A program made the translations under genes and the position numbers. Below are positions 23,433-33,401 of a DNA stretch of 64,000 nucleotides, in pieces (position 1 is the first letter of the stretch; the number at the start of each line of letters is the position of its first letter). The stretch covers positions 1,674,001 to 1,738,000 of the forward strand of contig NZ_CP095413.1 in NCBI RefSeq assembly GCF_023016285.1, read 5' to 3'. The DNA comes from Muricauda sp. SCSIO 64092. Its GTDB lineage: Bacteria; Bacteroidota; Bacteroidia; Flavobacteriales; Flavobacteriaceae. The notes beneath the pieces were generated by a model, which had not been told where the DNA came from, searched no databases, and saw nothing but the letters and a program-made list of their open reading frames with translations.

Positions 23433-24905
23433 ATGAAATCCTTACGTAAAACATATACATTTTTGACGCTCGTAGTACTATCCACATGGAGCTGCGAAGA
23501 TTATTTGGATATTGCACCCGAGACCCAGGTGGCCTCCTCATCGGTATTTCAGACCCAGGACGGTGCCTTGGCCGCGCTGAACGGCATCTATACCTCCATA
23601 AAGCTCAAAGGAATGTACGGAACCGACTTTTCGGTCATCGGCGATGCGGCTTCGGACAATGGCAAGATTCCCTCGGACAGGGAGGATGCCGGGGCAAACA
23701 GTGACCGATTGCCCCATGCCTATCTATTGAACCTGAATGCCAACACCACCAGCATTTTATGGGATGATGCCTATGTACTCATCAATAATGCCAATACCTT
23801 TCTTGAAAACATTGATGCGGTCGGTGATATGTCCGACGAAGCAAAGGCCCAGGCCATTGCCGAGGTACGGATCATTAGGGCCTATGCCTATTTCTGTTTG
23901 ATGCAGGTCTTTGCCCAGGATTATAACTTCACTTCAGGCCAGTCCCATCCCGGGGTACCCATAGTTACGGCAACGGGCGTGACCAATCAACCGGAAAGGA
24001 ACACCGCTGGGGAGGTTTTCGGTTTTATTTTTCAGGAATTCAACGAGGCCTTGCCCGATCTTCAAAACAGCAATGCCATAGATAGACCTGGGGACGATTT
24101 TTATTTTATCAATTATTTCTCGGCATTGAGCCTTAGGGCCAAAATGTATTTTTACATCACGGATTATTCCAATGCGCTCAGTGATGCCAATCAGGTCATC
24201 AACTCAGGACGATACAGTTTGGTCTCCCAATATACAACAGGACTTTATCCCTCCACGGGCCTGGGGGATCTGGAATTCATCAATGAGTGGGCAGGGACTG
24301 CAATCGTGCTTCCTGAAAGTATCTTTCAATTATATATAAACGAGGCTGGGGCCGATATCACAACGAACCGCTCCATCATCGATATTTATACTTCGAACAA
24401 TGGCAATGCCGCCCATGCCATTTCCGGGGATCTATTCGATTTGTACGAAGCTCAGGATCTCCGATTGAATTGGTACAAAATCGAGAACACCGACCAACAT
24501 GTGTTCAAATATCCCGGTGATTTTGGTGCTGCTCCGGACGATACCCCGTATTCCGTGATTCGATTGACCGAATTGATTCTAATGAAAGCCGAAATAGAGG
24601 CCAGAAACGGACAGGAAGCCGTGGCCCTGGAATTGGTCAATAGGATTACCGCAAGGGCCAATGCCTCCCCTATTGCTTCAAGTGGCAACCAGCTTATTGA
24701 GGACATCATAACGGAGCGCAGAAAGGAACTGGCTTTTGAAGGAAACCGTTTGTTCGATTTGAAACGATTGCAACGGGGATTCACCAGAAATGACTGCTCA
24801 GCGGATATCTGTAGCTTGGATTATCCCACTTTTCTGTACGCCTGGCCAATTCCACTGGCCGAATTCAACGGAAACCCGAACATGGTCCAAAATGATGGAT
24901 ACTAA
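23433..24905 (+). CDS. SusD/RagB-type lipoprotein
   Basis: 490 residues. The N-terminus SLRKTYTFLTLVVLSTWSC is a lipoprotein signal, followed by EDYLDIAPETQVASSSVF. Family hallmarks are EVRIIRAYAYFCLMQVFAQD near 145, SLRAKMYFYITDYSNALSDA and DIITERRKELAFEGNRLFDLKRL near the end, closing YAWPIPLAEFNGNPNMVQN. It is the surface glycan-binding partner of the SusC 11 bp upstream and is followed 27 bp later by another lipoprotein gene in the same operon. Confidence 0.93.
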   Translation: MKSLRKTYTFLTLVVLSTWSCEDYLDIAPETQVASSSVFQTQDGALAALNGIYTSIKLKGMYGTDFSVIGDAASDNGKIPSDREDAGANSDRLPHAYLLNLNANTTSILWDDAYVLINNANTFLENIDAVGDMSDEAKAQAIAEVRIIRAYAYFCLMQVFAQDYNFTSGQSHPGVPIVTATGVTNQPERNTAGEVFGFIFQEFNEALPDLQNSNAIDRPGDDFYFINYFSALSLRAKMYFYITDYSNALSDANQVINSGRYSLVSQYTTGLYPSTGLGDLEFINEWAGTAIVLPESIFQLYINEAGADITTNRSIIDIYTSNNGNAAHAISGDLFDLYEAQDLRLNWYKIENTDQHVFKYPGDFGAAPDDTPYSVIRLTELILMKAEIEARNGQEAVALELVNRITARANASPIASSGNQLIEDIITERRKELAFEGNRLFDLKRLQRGFTRNDCSADICSLDYPTFLYAWPIPLAEFNGNPNMVQNDGY

Positions 24906-24932
24906 AAATGAATACAATAAAAAGGAGAAAAA

Positions 24933-26060
24933 ATGAGTGCATACCTACAATTAAAATCAAAAATACCTTCTTCCCTCCCAACGGTCCTGGCCTTTATTGT
25001 ACTGCTGGTCTCATGTGACAATGATGAGGTAAATGAAGTCGTTTCAAGGGAAGGTCAGACTTTCGTGGCCGGAATTGCAGATGGACTTACCACCACGGTT
25101 TTTGAAGATGGTGGAGAACCGATTTCCATCCCTTTTTCCGTTGGTTTCACCCTTAACCAAAGTGCCAATGCCACCATAGCCCTAAGCCTGGAGAATGCCG
25201 TTTATGGCGTCGACTTTATTACCGAACCCGATGGTTCTTCAGGCCAGATTTCCGTATCCATACCGGAAGGGGGCAACAATCCAACCCTTAGATTGGTTCC
25301 CATTGTAACGGAAGGGATAAAGGATTATACGGTTACCTTTGAGGTGGCCGAAGTGTCCGGGGGATTGCGGTTGGCCCAGGGAAGTGGGGTATTTACCGCT
25401 GCTGTTGAAGACCAGACCAAAAATCTAAATGTTATTGCTTTCACGGGTTTTGAAGAACCCACCGCCGGGGCTACCAACAACTACGAAGCGGACGAGGGGG
25501 TGGAACAGATCAATAAAGATGGCTTGAATTCAGTGGATTATGTCTCCATCGGTGGTGAAATGGGCTTTGATTTCTCCTACCTTCCCGGAGAGGAAGGAGG
25601 AGAGGACACCTCACTCTATTGGGGGGTTACCAACGTACTGAACGAACCCGATGAGTGGGATTTGCCATTCTTCCAGGACGGTATGCAAGCCTATGTCGCT
25701 TCCGATGCCGATGGCCTGGCCGAAATTGTGTTTGATGAAATCACCATTGCCCCGGACGTAGAAATCCTTTTAGTGACCCTTTCCACCTTTTTTGTGGATG
25801 CCAGTTGGGAAGATTCCGACGAGTTTGATGTCTTTTGGCGGACTTCGGACGGTGACGAACTGTTGCTGTCCTTTAGAGGGGATGAAAACGCAGATATGCG
25901 CGATCGACCGGATGGCACTGGAAATGTCATTGAAAACAGCTGGTTTACCTTCAATGCCTTTGCACAAAACATAAAGACGGGAAGTCTGGTTATCCAAATT
26001 GGCAACAATTCCGGGTCCGAACTGGTATTTTTGGATGCCATCAGAATAGGGGTGAAATAG
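24933..26060 (+). CDS. Surface lipoprotein with Calx-beta-like and jelly-roll-like parts
   Basis: 375 residues. The signal ends in the lipobox LLVSC with Cys about 29. Residues about 40-150 (EDGGEPISIPFSVGFTLNQS, VYGVDFITEPDGSSGQISVS) resemble Calx-beta-type repeats. Residues about 165-375 look like an all-beta fold as in carbohydrate-binding or DUF5017-like modules (FTGFEEPTAG.., SGSELVFLDAIRIGVK). Downstream of SusC/SusD this is the place of SusE/SusF-like surface glycan-binding proteins; that role is inferred. A strong hairpin follows at 26100. Confidence 0.65.
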   Translation: MSAYLQLKSKIPSSLPTVLAFIVLLVSCDNDEVNEVVSREGQTFVAGIADGLTTTVFEDGGEPISIPFSVGFTLNQSANATIALSLENAVYGVDFITEPDGSSGQISVSIPEGGNNPTLRLVPIVTEGIKDYTVTFEVAEVSGGLRLAQGSGVFTAAVEDQTKNLNVIAFTGFEEPTAGATNNYEADEGVEQINKDGLNSVDYVSIGGEMGFDFSYLPGEEGGEDTSLYWGVTNVLNEPDEWDLPFFQDGMQAYVASDADGLAEIVFDEITIAPDVEILLVTLSTFFVDASWEDSDEFDVFWRTSDGDELLLSFRGDENADMRDRPDGTGNVIENSWFTFNAFAQNIKTGSLVIQIGNNSGSELVFLDAIRIGVK

Positions 26061-26099
26061 CATTTTTTTGATTAAGTTAGTTTATTTGAGTTAGTTGGT

Positions 26100-26131
26100 A
26101 CAAGCGGCGATGTCGCCATATCGCCGCTTGT
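26100..26131. terminator. 12-bp inverted repeat, terminator or attenuator
   Basis: ACAAGCGGCGAT (26100-26111) pairs perfectly with ATCGCCGCTTGT (26120-26131) around an 8-nt loop, followed by a weak T-rich stretch TTCTGTAT. It ends 20 nt before the ATG of the aminotransferase gene, so it may end the SusCD-lipoprotein transcript or limit readthrough into the next genes. Confidence 0.6.
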
Positions 26132-26151
26132 TCTGTATATAAAGTACAACT

Positions 26152-27321
26152 ATGAATTTATCCAAGAGAGTTTTAGATTCCAGTTTTTCAGCAACCGTAG
26201 GTATTGCAGATAAGGCCCAGGTCATTCGCGAACAGGGGAAAGATGTATACGATTTTTCCGCTGGTCGTGCTTTTGAGCCCACACCCGCCTATATTACCCG
26301 TGGGACCATAGCGGCAATAAATTCAGGGGATACCCATCAAACCATGGCAAGGGGGAAGACCATCTATAGGAACGCCATAGCCGAAAAACTAAAACGGGAC
26401 AATAAAATTGATGCCGATCCGGAAAAGGAGGTCATTGCAACCATGGGATGTAAACAAGGGCTCACCATAGGTCTTCTGGCCTGTATAAATCCAGGTGATG
26501 AGGTCATTGTGGAAGATCCCTGTTTTGTGAGTTACACCCAAACGGTTCACTATTTGGGGGGAAAGGCGGTTAAAGTGCCCTTAAAGGCCGAAAATGGGTT
26601 TAGATGGACCAAGGACGATTTGGAAAAGGCGGTGACCCAACGCACAAAAGTGATCATCCTTTGCTCTCCACATAATCCAACTGGGGTGGTCCACTCCAAG
26701 GAAGATCTTCAGATCATTGCAGACGTTGCTATCGCCAACAACCTTATCGTAATTACCGATGAGGTGTATGAAAGGGTGGTCTGGAATGGTCATAAACATA
26801 CCAACCTGGCAACACTTCCCGGTATGAAAGACCGTACCATTACCCTAATGAGCTTTACAAAGAGTTTTTCAATGGGCGGTTGGAGGGTCGGTTTCATTTA
26901 CTCCAGTGAGGACATCATCAAGGAGTTGGAAAAGTTGCAACAGCATTTGATTACCAGTGTAAATTCCTTTGTACAGATTGGTGCGGCAATTGCCTGTGGG
27001 GAACCACAGGATGAAGTCCTCAACTACTGGTTGGAATGGGAGAAAAAGGTGTTGTATTGTACCGATTTCATTGATGGTATCCAGGGCTTAAAATGCCATC
27101 GCCCCGAAGGAGGGTTCTATGCCTGGGTCGATATCTCCCAATTGGGAACAAGCTCCTATGCGTTTACGGAACAACTGCTGGAAACAGAATCGGTTGCCAT
27201 TGTCCATGGATCTTCCTTTGGGGAATTTGGTGAGAATTATGTTAGGTTTACCTGTGTCAAATCGTGGGACGAATTGGAAGAGGGCCTCAAACGATTACAG
27301 CGATTTGTGCAGTCCCATTGA
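26152..27321 (+). CDS. PLP-dependent aminotransferase, class I (aspartate aminotransferase-like)
   Basis: 389 residues, full length for fold-type I aminotransferases of the AspC/AspB type. Motifs are the cofactor-stacking region ATMGCKQGLTIGLLACINPGDEV, the Asn-containing CSPHNPTG, the Asp of VITDEVYERVVW, the PLP lysine in SFTKSFSMGGWRVGF (about 237) and the substrate Arg near the C-terminus (NYVRFTC). It transfers amino groups between an amino acid and a keto acid in the cytosol. A cation symporter for dicarboxylates or acidic amino acids starts 10 bp downstream, suggesting joint use of aspartate, glutamate or a related compound. Substrate specificity cannot be read from the sequence. Confidence 0.88.
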   Translation: MNLSKRVLDSSFSATVGIADKAQVIREQGKDVYDFSAGRAFEPTPAYITRGTIAAINSGDTHQTMARGKTIYRNAIAEKLKRDNKIDADPEKEVIATMGCKQGLTIGLLACINPGDEVIVEDPCFVSYTQTVHYLGGKAVKVPLKAENGFRWTKDDLEKAVTQRTKVIILCSPHNPTGVVHSKEDLQIIADVAIANNLIVITDEVYERVVWNGHKHTNLATLPGMKDRTITLMSFTKSFSMGGWRVGFIYSSEDIIKELEKLQQHLITSVNSFVQIGAAIACGEPQDEVLNYWLEWEKKVLYCTDFIDGIQGLKCHRPEGGFYAWVDISQLGTSSYAFTEQLLETESVAIVHGSSFGEFGENYVRFTCVKSWDELEEGLKRLQRFVQSH

Positions 27322-27331
27322 TTGAGATCAT

Positions 27332-28576
27332 ATGATGTTTAAAAGAGTACTAAAACACTATTTACGAATTCCCTTCGCGACCAGGGTCCTCCTTTGGATG
27401 TTGGTTGGGGCCATTGCCGGGCTGGTGTTCAAGGAAGAGGCCCTGGTGGTAAAACCACTGGGAATCGGTTTTTTGAACCTCTTGCTGATGGCGGCCATCC
27501 CGCTGGTTTTCTTTAATCTTTTATCGGGTATAGCCTCATTGAACAGTATTTCAAGTTTTGGCAGAATTGGGGGCAAAGTGCTGCTGTGGTATGTTTTTTC
27601 CACCATCATGGCCATCATAATCGGCATTGGTTTGATGAATGTATCCAAAGCGGGTGTTGGAATGACGCTAAAGGCAGAAGTGTCCAAGGACATAGGTCAA
27701 ATTCCAAATGTGGGCGACCTTTTGTTGAGTATGATTCCGGTCAACATTTTTAAATCCTTTGCCGAGGGAAACCTCATTCAAATAGTGGTTTTTGCGGTCC
27801 TTTTAGGGATAGTCACCCTAAAGCTCCCCCCAAGGGCACGGGAACCTTTGGAAAAGGGATATGACCTTCTGGCCGGTCTAATGCGCAAATTGGTGGAATA
27901 CATATTGCTATTGTCCCCACTGTGTCTCGGCGCCTTGATGGCGGCTACCTTCGGCGAATTTGGATCGAATATTGCAGGGGCCCTGGGCAAGTTCATCGCC
28001 ACAATTTATGTGGGACAGTTATTGATGATCGCGGTATATATGCTACTACTGACCACTGTTGGAAAGGTTTCCGTCCCTTGGTTTTTTAAAAAGACCAAGG
28101 AACTCTATGCCACCACAATCGCCACCTGCAGCAGTTTGGCCAGCCTGGCTGTGGCACTTGATATTGCCGAAACAAAAATGAAGCTTCCCAAAAAGGTATA
28201 CTCCTTCACCTTGCCCATGGGAGCGCAGTTCAACAAGGACGGCACTTCCATAATGCTTTCGGGAATCCTCATTTTTACCGCCCAGGCCGCGGGACTGGAT
28301 TTTAGCCTTCAAGAACTGGTTCAAGTGGTGTTGATCGGACTGTTGGTGGTTGAGGGTTCGTCCGGCATTCCTGGAGGTGGACTGGTAGTCGCCATGCTCT
28401 TCGCCGAAGCGTTCAATTTGCCCATTGAGATTGTGGCCATTGTAGGGGGCATTTACCGCTTGATCGATATGGGAAATACCACCGTCAACTGTATGGGGGA
28501 TATGGTGGCAACAACAATAGTCTCCAAATTCGAGACGCAGTGGAAACCATCTTACGCACCATCAAAATACCAATAA
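27332..28576 (+). CDS. Dicarboxylate/amino acid:cation symporter (DAACS family)
   Basis: 414 residues with about eight hydrophobic segments plus two re-entrant loops. Family signatures are the serine-rich loop TIATCSSLASLAVALDIAE (the HP1-like region), PMGAQFNKDGTSIML (TM7, NMDGT-like) and the VVEGSSGIPGGGLVVAM re-entrant loop, then DMGNTTVNCMGDMVATTIV. Members import glutamate, aspartate or C4-dicarboxylates with Na+ or H+ across the inner membrane. The gene is tightly placed between the aminotransferase (10 bp) and the S41-like gene (3 bp), so the three form an operon. Confidence 0.9.
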   Translation: MMFKRVLKHYLRIPFATRVLLWMLVGAIAGLVFKEEALVVKPLGIGFLNLLLMAAIPLVFFNLLSGIASLNSISSFGRIGGKVLLWYVFSTIMAIIIGIGLMNVSKAGVGMTLKAEVSKDIGQIPNVGDLLLSMIPVNIFKSFAEGNLIQIVVFAVLLGIVTLKLPPRAREPLEKGYDLLAGLMRKLVEYILLLSPLCLGALMAATFGEFGSNIAGALGKFIATIYVGQLLMIAVYMLLLTTVGKVSVPWFFKKTKELYATTIATCSSLASLAVALDIAETKMKLPKKVYSFTLPMGAQFNKDGTSIMLSGILIFTAQAAGLDFSLQELVQVVLIGLLVVEGSSGIPGGGLVVAMLFAEAFNLPIEIVAIVGGIYRLIDMGNTTVNCMGDMVATTIVSKFETQWKPSYAPSKYQ

Positions 28577-28579
28577 AGC

Positions 28580-30136
28580 ATGAAAACCAGGGGAATTTAC
28601 TTTTTTACGGCTTTGTTTTTTGCACTTCAATTGGCAGCACAGTCCGGAGTAGGCACCAAGGAAAACAGGGAAGCACTTTTTGATACCCTATTGGCCATGA
28701 CCAAACGACGGGAGGCGTTCTCCGATTTCAAGAACAAAGCGCTCAACTTTGACCCCATCCAAAACATGGAAAAGTTGCGGCAGGAATTTATCGATGCAGA
28801 AACCAATGACGATCTCTGGTTTGCCCTGGTGAAATTGAGTGCGGCGCGGCATGACAAACACCTGTCCATCGGGCCAATAGAAAATGGGCTGACCGTCCCG
28901 TCCATCAAGGAAGGTAGGGCCCCTATTCGATTCCATCCCGATTTTTCCTCCAAAAAACTATCGTTTTTTGTTTCGGACCTTGCAAAATCCATTGCGGATT
29001 ACGAGGGGAAAAGGACACCGAAAATCGGCGATGAACTCCTTGAGGTCAATGGCCTTGCCCTGGCCGATTTTGTGGAGCAAGTACGGCCTTACATCGCCTA
29101 TTCCAACGAAAATAATTTTAAGATCAGAACGGCAGACGCCCTATCCAAAAGAAGTGCCCAATGGCCCAGCACAGTATTCAAGGATAGTTTTAGTATCGTC
29201 CTCAAGCCAAAAAAAGGAAGGCCCTATGCCCTCAAACTCCCGTATTTGAAGGAAGTGGATTGGCAATATGGGCGGTTTTTACGCAATTACGAAGGCTATG
29301 GCCTGGCATGGGAAAAAGAATCCTTTTCGGTGTATTTGCCCAATGACAAAAGTTCAAAGACGATTTTATTATGGTGGTATGGGTTTAGGAAGGATTTGAG
29401 GGAGGCGGTGGACGAGTTGGTTGCCTATGCGGAAACCCATAATTTGTTGGACCACCATCTTATCATCGATGCGGTCAACAGTAGGGGTGGAAGCCAGGGA
29501 GCTTATGCATTGGCACGATTTTCATCCCAACCCTTCAAAACTACGGGGGGAAATCTAAGACTTAGTGATATCACCGATGATTTTATTGCCCGTCGAACAG
29601 AAAACTATTTGGCAAATAAACAATTGATGGACGGTAGTTCCCCCGAGACCGAAGATGATGGGTCATGGATGATGGAGTGGTTGCATGGACCTGTTTTAAA
29701 AGGACTGGAACGCGGTCAAACCTACAGTAACAATGTCCCTTTTAAATGTGCCCACCTCCCGTACTACTCGGATTGGATTATGCAACCGGCAAAAAAACAT
29801 TTCAGGGGCAAATTGGTACTCTTTTCAGGACCTTGGGGAGGATCCCATATGGATCAGTTTTCCGCCATGGTCAATGACAATGGACTGGGCCATACCCTGG
29901 GAATGCCCTCCGGCGGATATAGTAACACCTGGGAATGGGAAGAAGATCTGTATTTTCCCAATAGTGCCATACCGGTGGTCAGTTTTATGTGGAACATTGG
30001 CCATACCATTCGCCCAAATGGACAAGTACTTGAAGGAAACCCGGCCCAGGTGGATGATTATGTTCCCGTAACCAAGGAGAACTACCTGGATTACAAAAAT
30101 ATTTTGCTTCGTAAAGCCTTGGAATGGCTGGAGTAA
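28580..30136 (+). CDS. Secreted S41-like (C-terminal processing) peptidase family protein
   Basis: 518 residues with a signal peptide (MKTRGIYFFTALFFALQLAAQ). The central part has a PDZ-like piece (PKIGDELLEVNGLALADFVE). The C-terminal part follows the S41 plan: HLIIDAVNSRGGSQGAYALA (the DxRxNxGG-like strand), then KLVLFSGPWGGSHMDQFSAM, where Ser in GGSHMD sits at the nucleophile position, and LGMPSGGYSNT. Catalytic activity is uncertain because the motif departs from the usual SxxE. It begins 3 bp after the symporter gene. It could trim peptides whose products the symporter and aminotransferase use; that is inference. Confidence 0.6.
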   Translation: MKTRGIYFFTALFFALQLAAQSGVGTKENREALFDTLLAMTKRREAFSDFKNKALNFDPIQNMEKLRQEFIDAETNDDLWFALVKLSAARHDKHLSIGPIENGLTVPSIKEGRAPIRFHPDFSSKKLSFFVSDLAKSIADYEGKRTPKIGDELLEVNGLALADFVEQVRPYIAYSNENNFKIRTADALSKRSAQWPSTVFKDSFSIVLKPKKGRPYALKLPYLKEVDWQYGRFLRNYEGYGLAWEKESFSVYLPNDKSSKTILLWWYGFRKDLREAVDELVAYAETHNLLDHHLIIDAVNSRGGSQGAYALARFSSQPFKTTGGNLRLSDITDDFIARRTENYLANKQLMDGSSPETEDDGSWMMEWLHGPVLKGLERGQTYSNNVPFKCAHLPYYSDWIMQPAKKHFRGKLVLFSGPWGGSHMDQFSAMVNDNGLGHTLGMPSGGYSNTWEWEEDLYFPNSAIPVVSFMWNIGHTIRPNGQVLEGNPAQVDDYVPVTKENYLDYKNILLRKALEWLE

Positions 30137-30302
30137 ACTGCCTCGGGGCAGCAAGGAAATCGATATAATCCTTTCGTCGCACGTCTCGGAATATCCAAAT
30201 CCCGAATATCGGGTAAAGGATGTTCCATATGATTCGATCGTTGGATTGGCACATTGGTATTAACAGCATCGACCTATTTTTTACAGTATGACACTACCCA
30301 AA

Positions 30303-33188
30303 ATGAAGAAATACATAGTACTGGCCCTGGCAATGGCAGGATGCTCCTGTTTTGGCCAACAGCCCGAAGAAAAATGGGAACGGGCCTTTGAATTTAAAAA
30401 TGTGGGGCCATCGCGCGGGGGCCGGGTAACCGCCGTAAAAGGTGTAATCGATAGTACAAATGTCTACTATATGGGTAGCACAGGGGGCGGGCTTTGGAAA
30501 ACCATCGATTATGGCAAGCACTGGAAGAACATTTCGGACGGGTATTTTGAAAGCCCTTCCATAGGGGCTATTGCCATATTCCAGAAAAACCCAAATATCC
30601 TATATGTGGGTACAGGTTCGGATGGTATCCGCAGCAATGTTATTGTGGGCAGGGGAATATATAAATCGATTGATGCCGGGAAAACATGGGAATTTTCCGG
30701 ATTGCCGAATACAGGGCAGATCGGGGCATTGGAGGTACATCCCAACAATTCAAAAATAGCTTATGCGGCCGTGGTAGGGCAACCGTTTAAAAAGTCCAAA
30801 GAACGGGGTGTCTTTAAGACCATGGATGGTGGCAAACATTGGAACAAAGTGCTTTTTCATTCAGATTCAGTGGGAGCAGTGGATATTGAACTGGCACCAA
30901 ACCGACCAGAAATTGTCTATGCCACTATGTGGCGTGCCCGGCGTAAGCCCTGGACCATCATCAGTGGTGGGGCAACCGATGGTATCTATAAATCCGTGGA
31001 TGGTGGAAAAAACTGGAAACCGTTGAAAAAGGGACTCCCCACCGCCTTGACCGGAAAAGTGGATTTAGCGGTAAGTCAGGCCATGCCTTCCCGTGTTTGG
31101 GCACAGATCCAGGCAGCAGAAGGGCAGGAAGGGATTTATAAGTCAGACGATTATGGCGAATCCTGGGAAAAGGTGGAAATGCCCGCTAAAGTCCATAAAT
31201 CCGTGATGTACAGACCGTTTTACTTTACCAATATTGATGCAAATCCGCAAAATGCGGATAACATATGGGCGGGGACAAAAAAGTTATGGACCTCCTACAA
31301 TGGGGGTAAAAAGTGGAAGGAAATCATTCCCCCACATTCCGATCATCACGATTTATGGATCAATCCCAGGGATTCCCTTTTTATGATTGCCGGGAACGAT
31401 GGCGGTGGGGCCATTTCAATTGATGGAGGCAAAAATTGGTCTACCCAGTTCAACCAACCTACAGCGGAACTCTATTCCTGTAATGTGGATGACCAATATC
31501 CCTTTTATCTCTATTCCGGGCAGCAGGATAACACTACCATTCGTGTTCCAAGTCGTTTACCAGCACAAAATGTACTGAACAGTAATGACGGACATGGAAT
31601 GGAAAACCTGGTTTTTTGGGATAGGGTCGGAGGATGTGAAACGGGACCGGCCATCCCCAAACCTGGTGACCCCAACATTGTTTACAGCAATTGCAAAGGT
31701 CAGTTTTCGGTGTACAACCATAAATTGGGTACGGAACACCTGTATTATATTGGCGGGGAAAGCCTTTATGGCAACCATCCTGACGATATCACGTATCGCT
31801 TTCAACGGGTGACGCCCATGGAAGTGTCCCCACATGACCCCAACGTGGTCTATTACGGCTCCCAATACTTGCACAAAACGACCGATGGGGGCAAAAACTG
31901 GGAAAGGATATCCGGGGATTTGACCGAAAACAAGCCCGAGTATCGGATGCGAAGCGGTGGCCCTATAGATGAAGATATCTCTGGGGAGGAATATTATGCC
32001 GTGCTTTACGCCATACAGGAATCACCGATAAAAAAGGGTTTGATTTGGACCGGTTCCAACGATGGGCTGATCCATGTTACCAAAGATGGTGGTGCAACTT
32101 GGAGCAATGTAACCCCCAGTATTCCAAGTGGCGGACGTGTTCAACATCTGGAAGCATCCCCCCACGACCCTGCCAAATGTTACGCCGCAATCAACAGGGA
32201 TTACCTTGGGGACGAGCAAACGTATTTTCTAAAAACCGAAGATTACGGCAACACCTGGCAGCGTACTGATCAAGGTATTTCCAAGGGCCATGTTGCGAGG
32301 GTACTCCGTGAAGACCCCGATAGGGAAGGACTGCTATATGCAGGGACAGAATTTGGCCTGTACCTTTCCTTTGATGATGGTGCACATTGGCAGTCCTTTC
32401 AACGAAATTTGCCCATAGTACCCGTTACCGATATACAGGTCTTTCGTAAGAACTTGGTTTTATCCACTTTAGGCAGGTCGTTTTGGGTTTTGGAGGATAT
32501 TAGCCCTTTGCATCACTATGGTCCGGAGGAAAGGCCAAAACTTCATGTGTTTCAACCAAAACCAAATCATGAATCCAATCAAAACATCTATTTTACCTTA
32601 CCGGAAAAAGTAACCGATACCATGGTGAAATTTCAGTTTTCCAAAGATGGGCAACCGGTGCATACCAAAGAGCTAAAAGTGACCAGGCTTCCCAAAGATG
32701 AATTGGGCATACGAAGAACGGAATGGGATTTTAGATGGTACTTCAAAAGAAAAGGGGAAAAGGACTTTTTGGGGCCCAGGGTATCCCCAGGAGAATACGA
32801 TTTGAAGATTTTTTTCGGGCAGGACAGTGTTCGCACCACAATCCATTATGGACTACATCCGGAATTAAAAGAAAGCGGTGTAACCCTAAAAGACCTGCAG
32901 GAACAGGAAAAGCTTTCACTAAAGGTTACCCAATTATACTTATCAATTGCCCACAAAGTAAAAATGCTTGAAGAACAATTGGAAGAGGCAACAAACAAAA
33001 AAAGAAAAGAAGGGTTACGAAAGCGCCTGACCCTTTTGAAAAAGGGCCCCAAGCGATATGATAGGCCCATGTTGCTGGACCATGTGAAATACCTCATGGA
33101 AATGTGTTCCGAGGAGCAACAACCTTTAGGTCGTGATGCTTTCGATAGGTTCAGGCAATTACAATCGGAATGGGAAAGGATACAATGA
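30303..33188 (+). CDS. Secreted BNR/VPS10 (sortilin)-like beta-propeller protein
   Basis: About 961 residues if started at the ATG at 30303 (an in-frame ATG at 30288 adds five residues ahead of a less typical signal). The signal ends ALAMAGCSCFGQQ and may be a lipoprotein signal. The body has many BNR-type repeats with Asp-box pattern S/TxDxGxxW: GLWKTIDYGKHWKNIS, IYKSIDAGKTWEFSG, VFKTMDGGKHWNK, IYKSVDGGKNWKPL, SIDGGKNWST, TTDGGKNWERIS, VTKDGGATWSNV, FDDGAHWQSF. They would fold into two beta-propellers. The C-terminal about 120 residues are helical (KVKMLEEQLEEATNKKRKEG). The family is common in Bacteroidota; function is not established. It follows the S41-like gene by 166 bp. Confidence 0.75.
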   Translation: MKKYIVLALAMAGCSCFGQQPEEKWERAFEFKNVGPSRGGRVTAVKGVIDSTNVYYMGSTGGGLWKTIDYGKHWKNISDGYFESPSIGAIAIFQKNPNILYVGTGSDGIRSNVIVGRGIYKSIDAGKTWEFSGLPNTGQIGALEVHPNNSKIAYAAVVGQPFKKSKERGVFKTMDGGKHWNKVLFHSDSVGAVDIELAPNRPEIVYATMWRARRKPWTIISGGATDGIYKSVDGGKNWKPLKKGLPTALTGKVDLAVSQAMPSRVWAQIQAAEGQEGIYKSDDYGESWEKVEMPAKVHKSVMYRPFYFTNIDANPQNADNIWAGTKKLWTSYNGGKKWKEIIPPHSDHHDLWINPRDSLFMIAGNDGGGAISIDGGKNWSTQFNQPTAELYSCNVDDQYPFYLYSGQQDNTTIRVPSRLPAQNVLNSNDGHGMENLVFWDRVGGCETGPAIPKPGDPNIVYSNCKGQFSVYNHKLGTEHLYYIGGESLYGNHPDDITYRFQRVTPMEVSPHDPNVVYYGSQYLHKTTDGGKNWERISGDLTENKPEYRMRSGGPIDEDISGEEYYAVLYAIQESPIKKGLIWTGSNDGLIHVTKDGGATWSNVTPSIPSGGRVQHLEASPHDPAKCYAAINRDYLGDEQTYFLKTEDYGNTWQRTDQGISKGHVARVLREDPDREGLLYAGTEFGLYLSFDDGAHWQSFQRNLPIVPVTDIQVFRKNLVLSTLGRSFWVLEDISPLHHYGPEERPKLHVFQPKPNHESNQNIYFTLPEKVTDTMVKFQFSKDGQPVHTKELKVTRLPKDELGIRRTEWDFRWYFKRKGEKDFLGPRVSPGEYDLKIFFGQDSVRTTIHYGLHPELKESGVTLKDLQEQEKLSLKVTQLYLSIAHKVKMLEEQLEEATNKKRKEGLRKRLTLLKKGPKRYDRPMLLDHVKYLMEMCSEEQQPLGRDAFDRFRQLQSEWERIQ

Positions 33189-33298
33189 TTCGATTTAATA
33201 TTCTTGGAAGAACGTCAAATTTCGGGCGTAATTCTTTAGTGTATTTTGCTGACTTTGGCAGCATTTTGGTCCACTGGTCAACTCGGCCGCTTTCTTGG

Positions 33299-33340
33299 GG
33301 GTAAGAGTCCTCCAAAATCGCAACTTTGGAGTACCCTTTT
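33299..33340 (+). terminator. Intrinsic terminator after the BNR gene
   Basis: GGGTA (33299-33303) pairs with TACCC (33332-33336) and CTCCAAA (33310-33316) with TTTGGAG (33325-33331), with a small bulge on the left arm. TTTT follows at 33337-33340. It lies 110 bp after the stop codon. Confidence 0.6.
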
Positions 33341-33401
33341 ATACCTCCCCACCTACCCTAAAACCATGGTCCGGAAAAAAGGGCCACAGACCATATAATT
33401 A

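Noticed and set aside
33135..33345. Minus-strand start-less frame reading YSKVAILEDSYPQESGRVDQ
   Set aside because: It has no start codon, overlaps the end of the BNR gene and a terminator hairpin, and resembles no family I know; kept only as a note.
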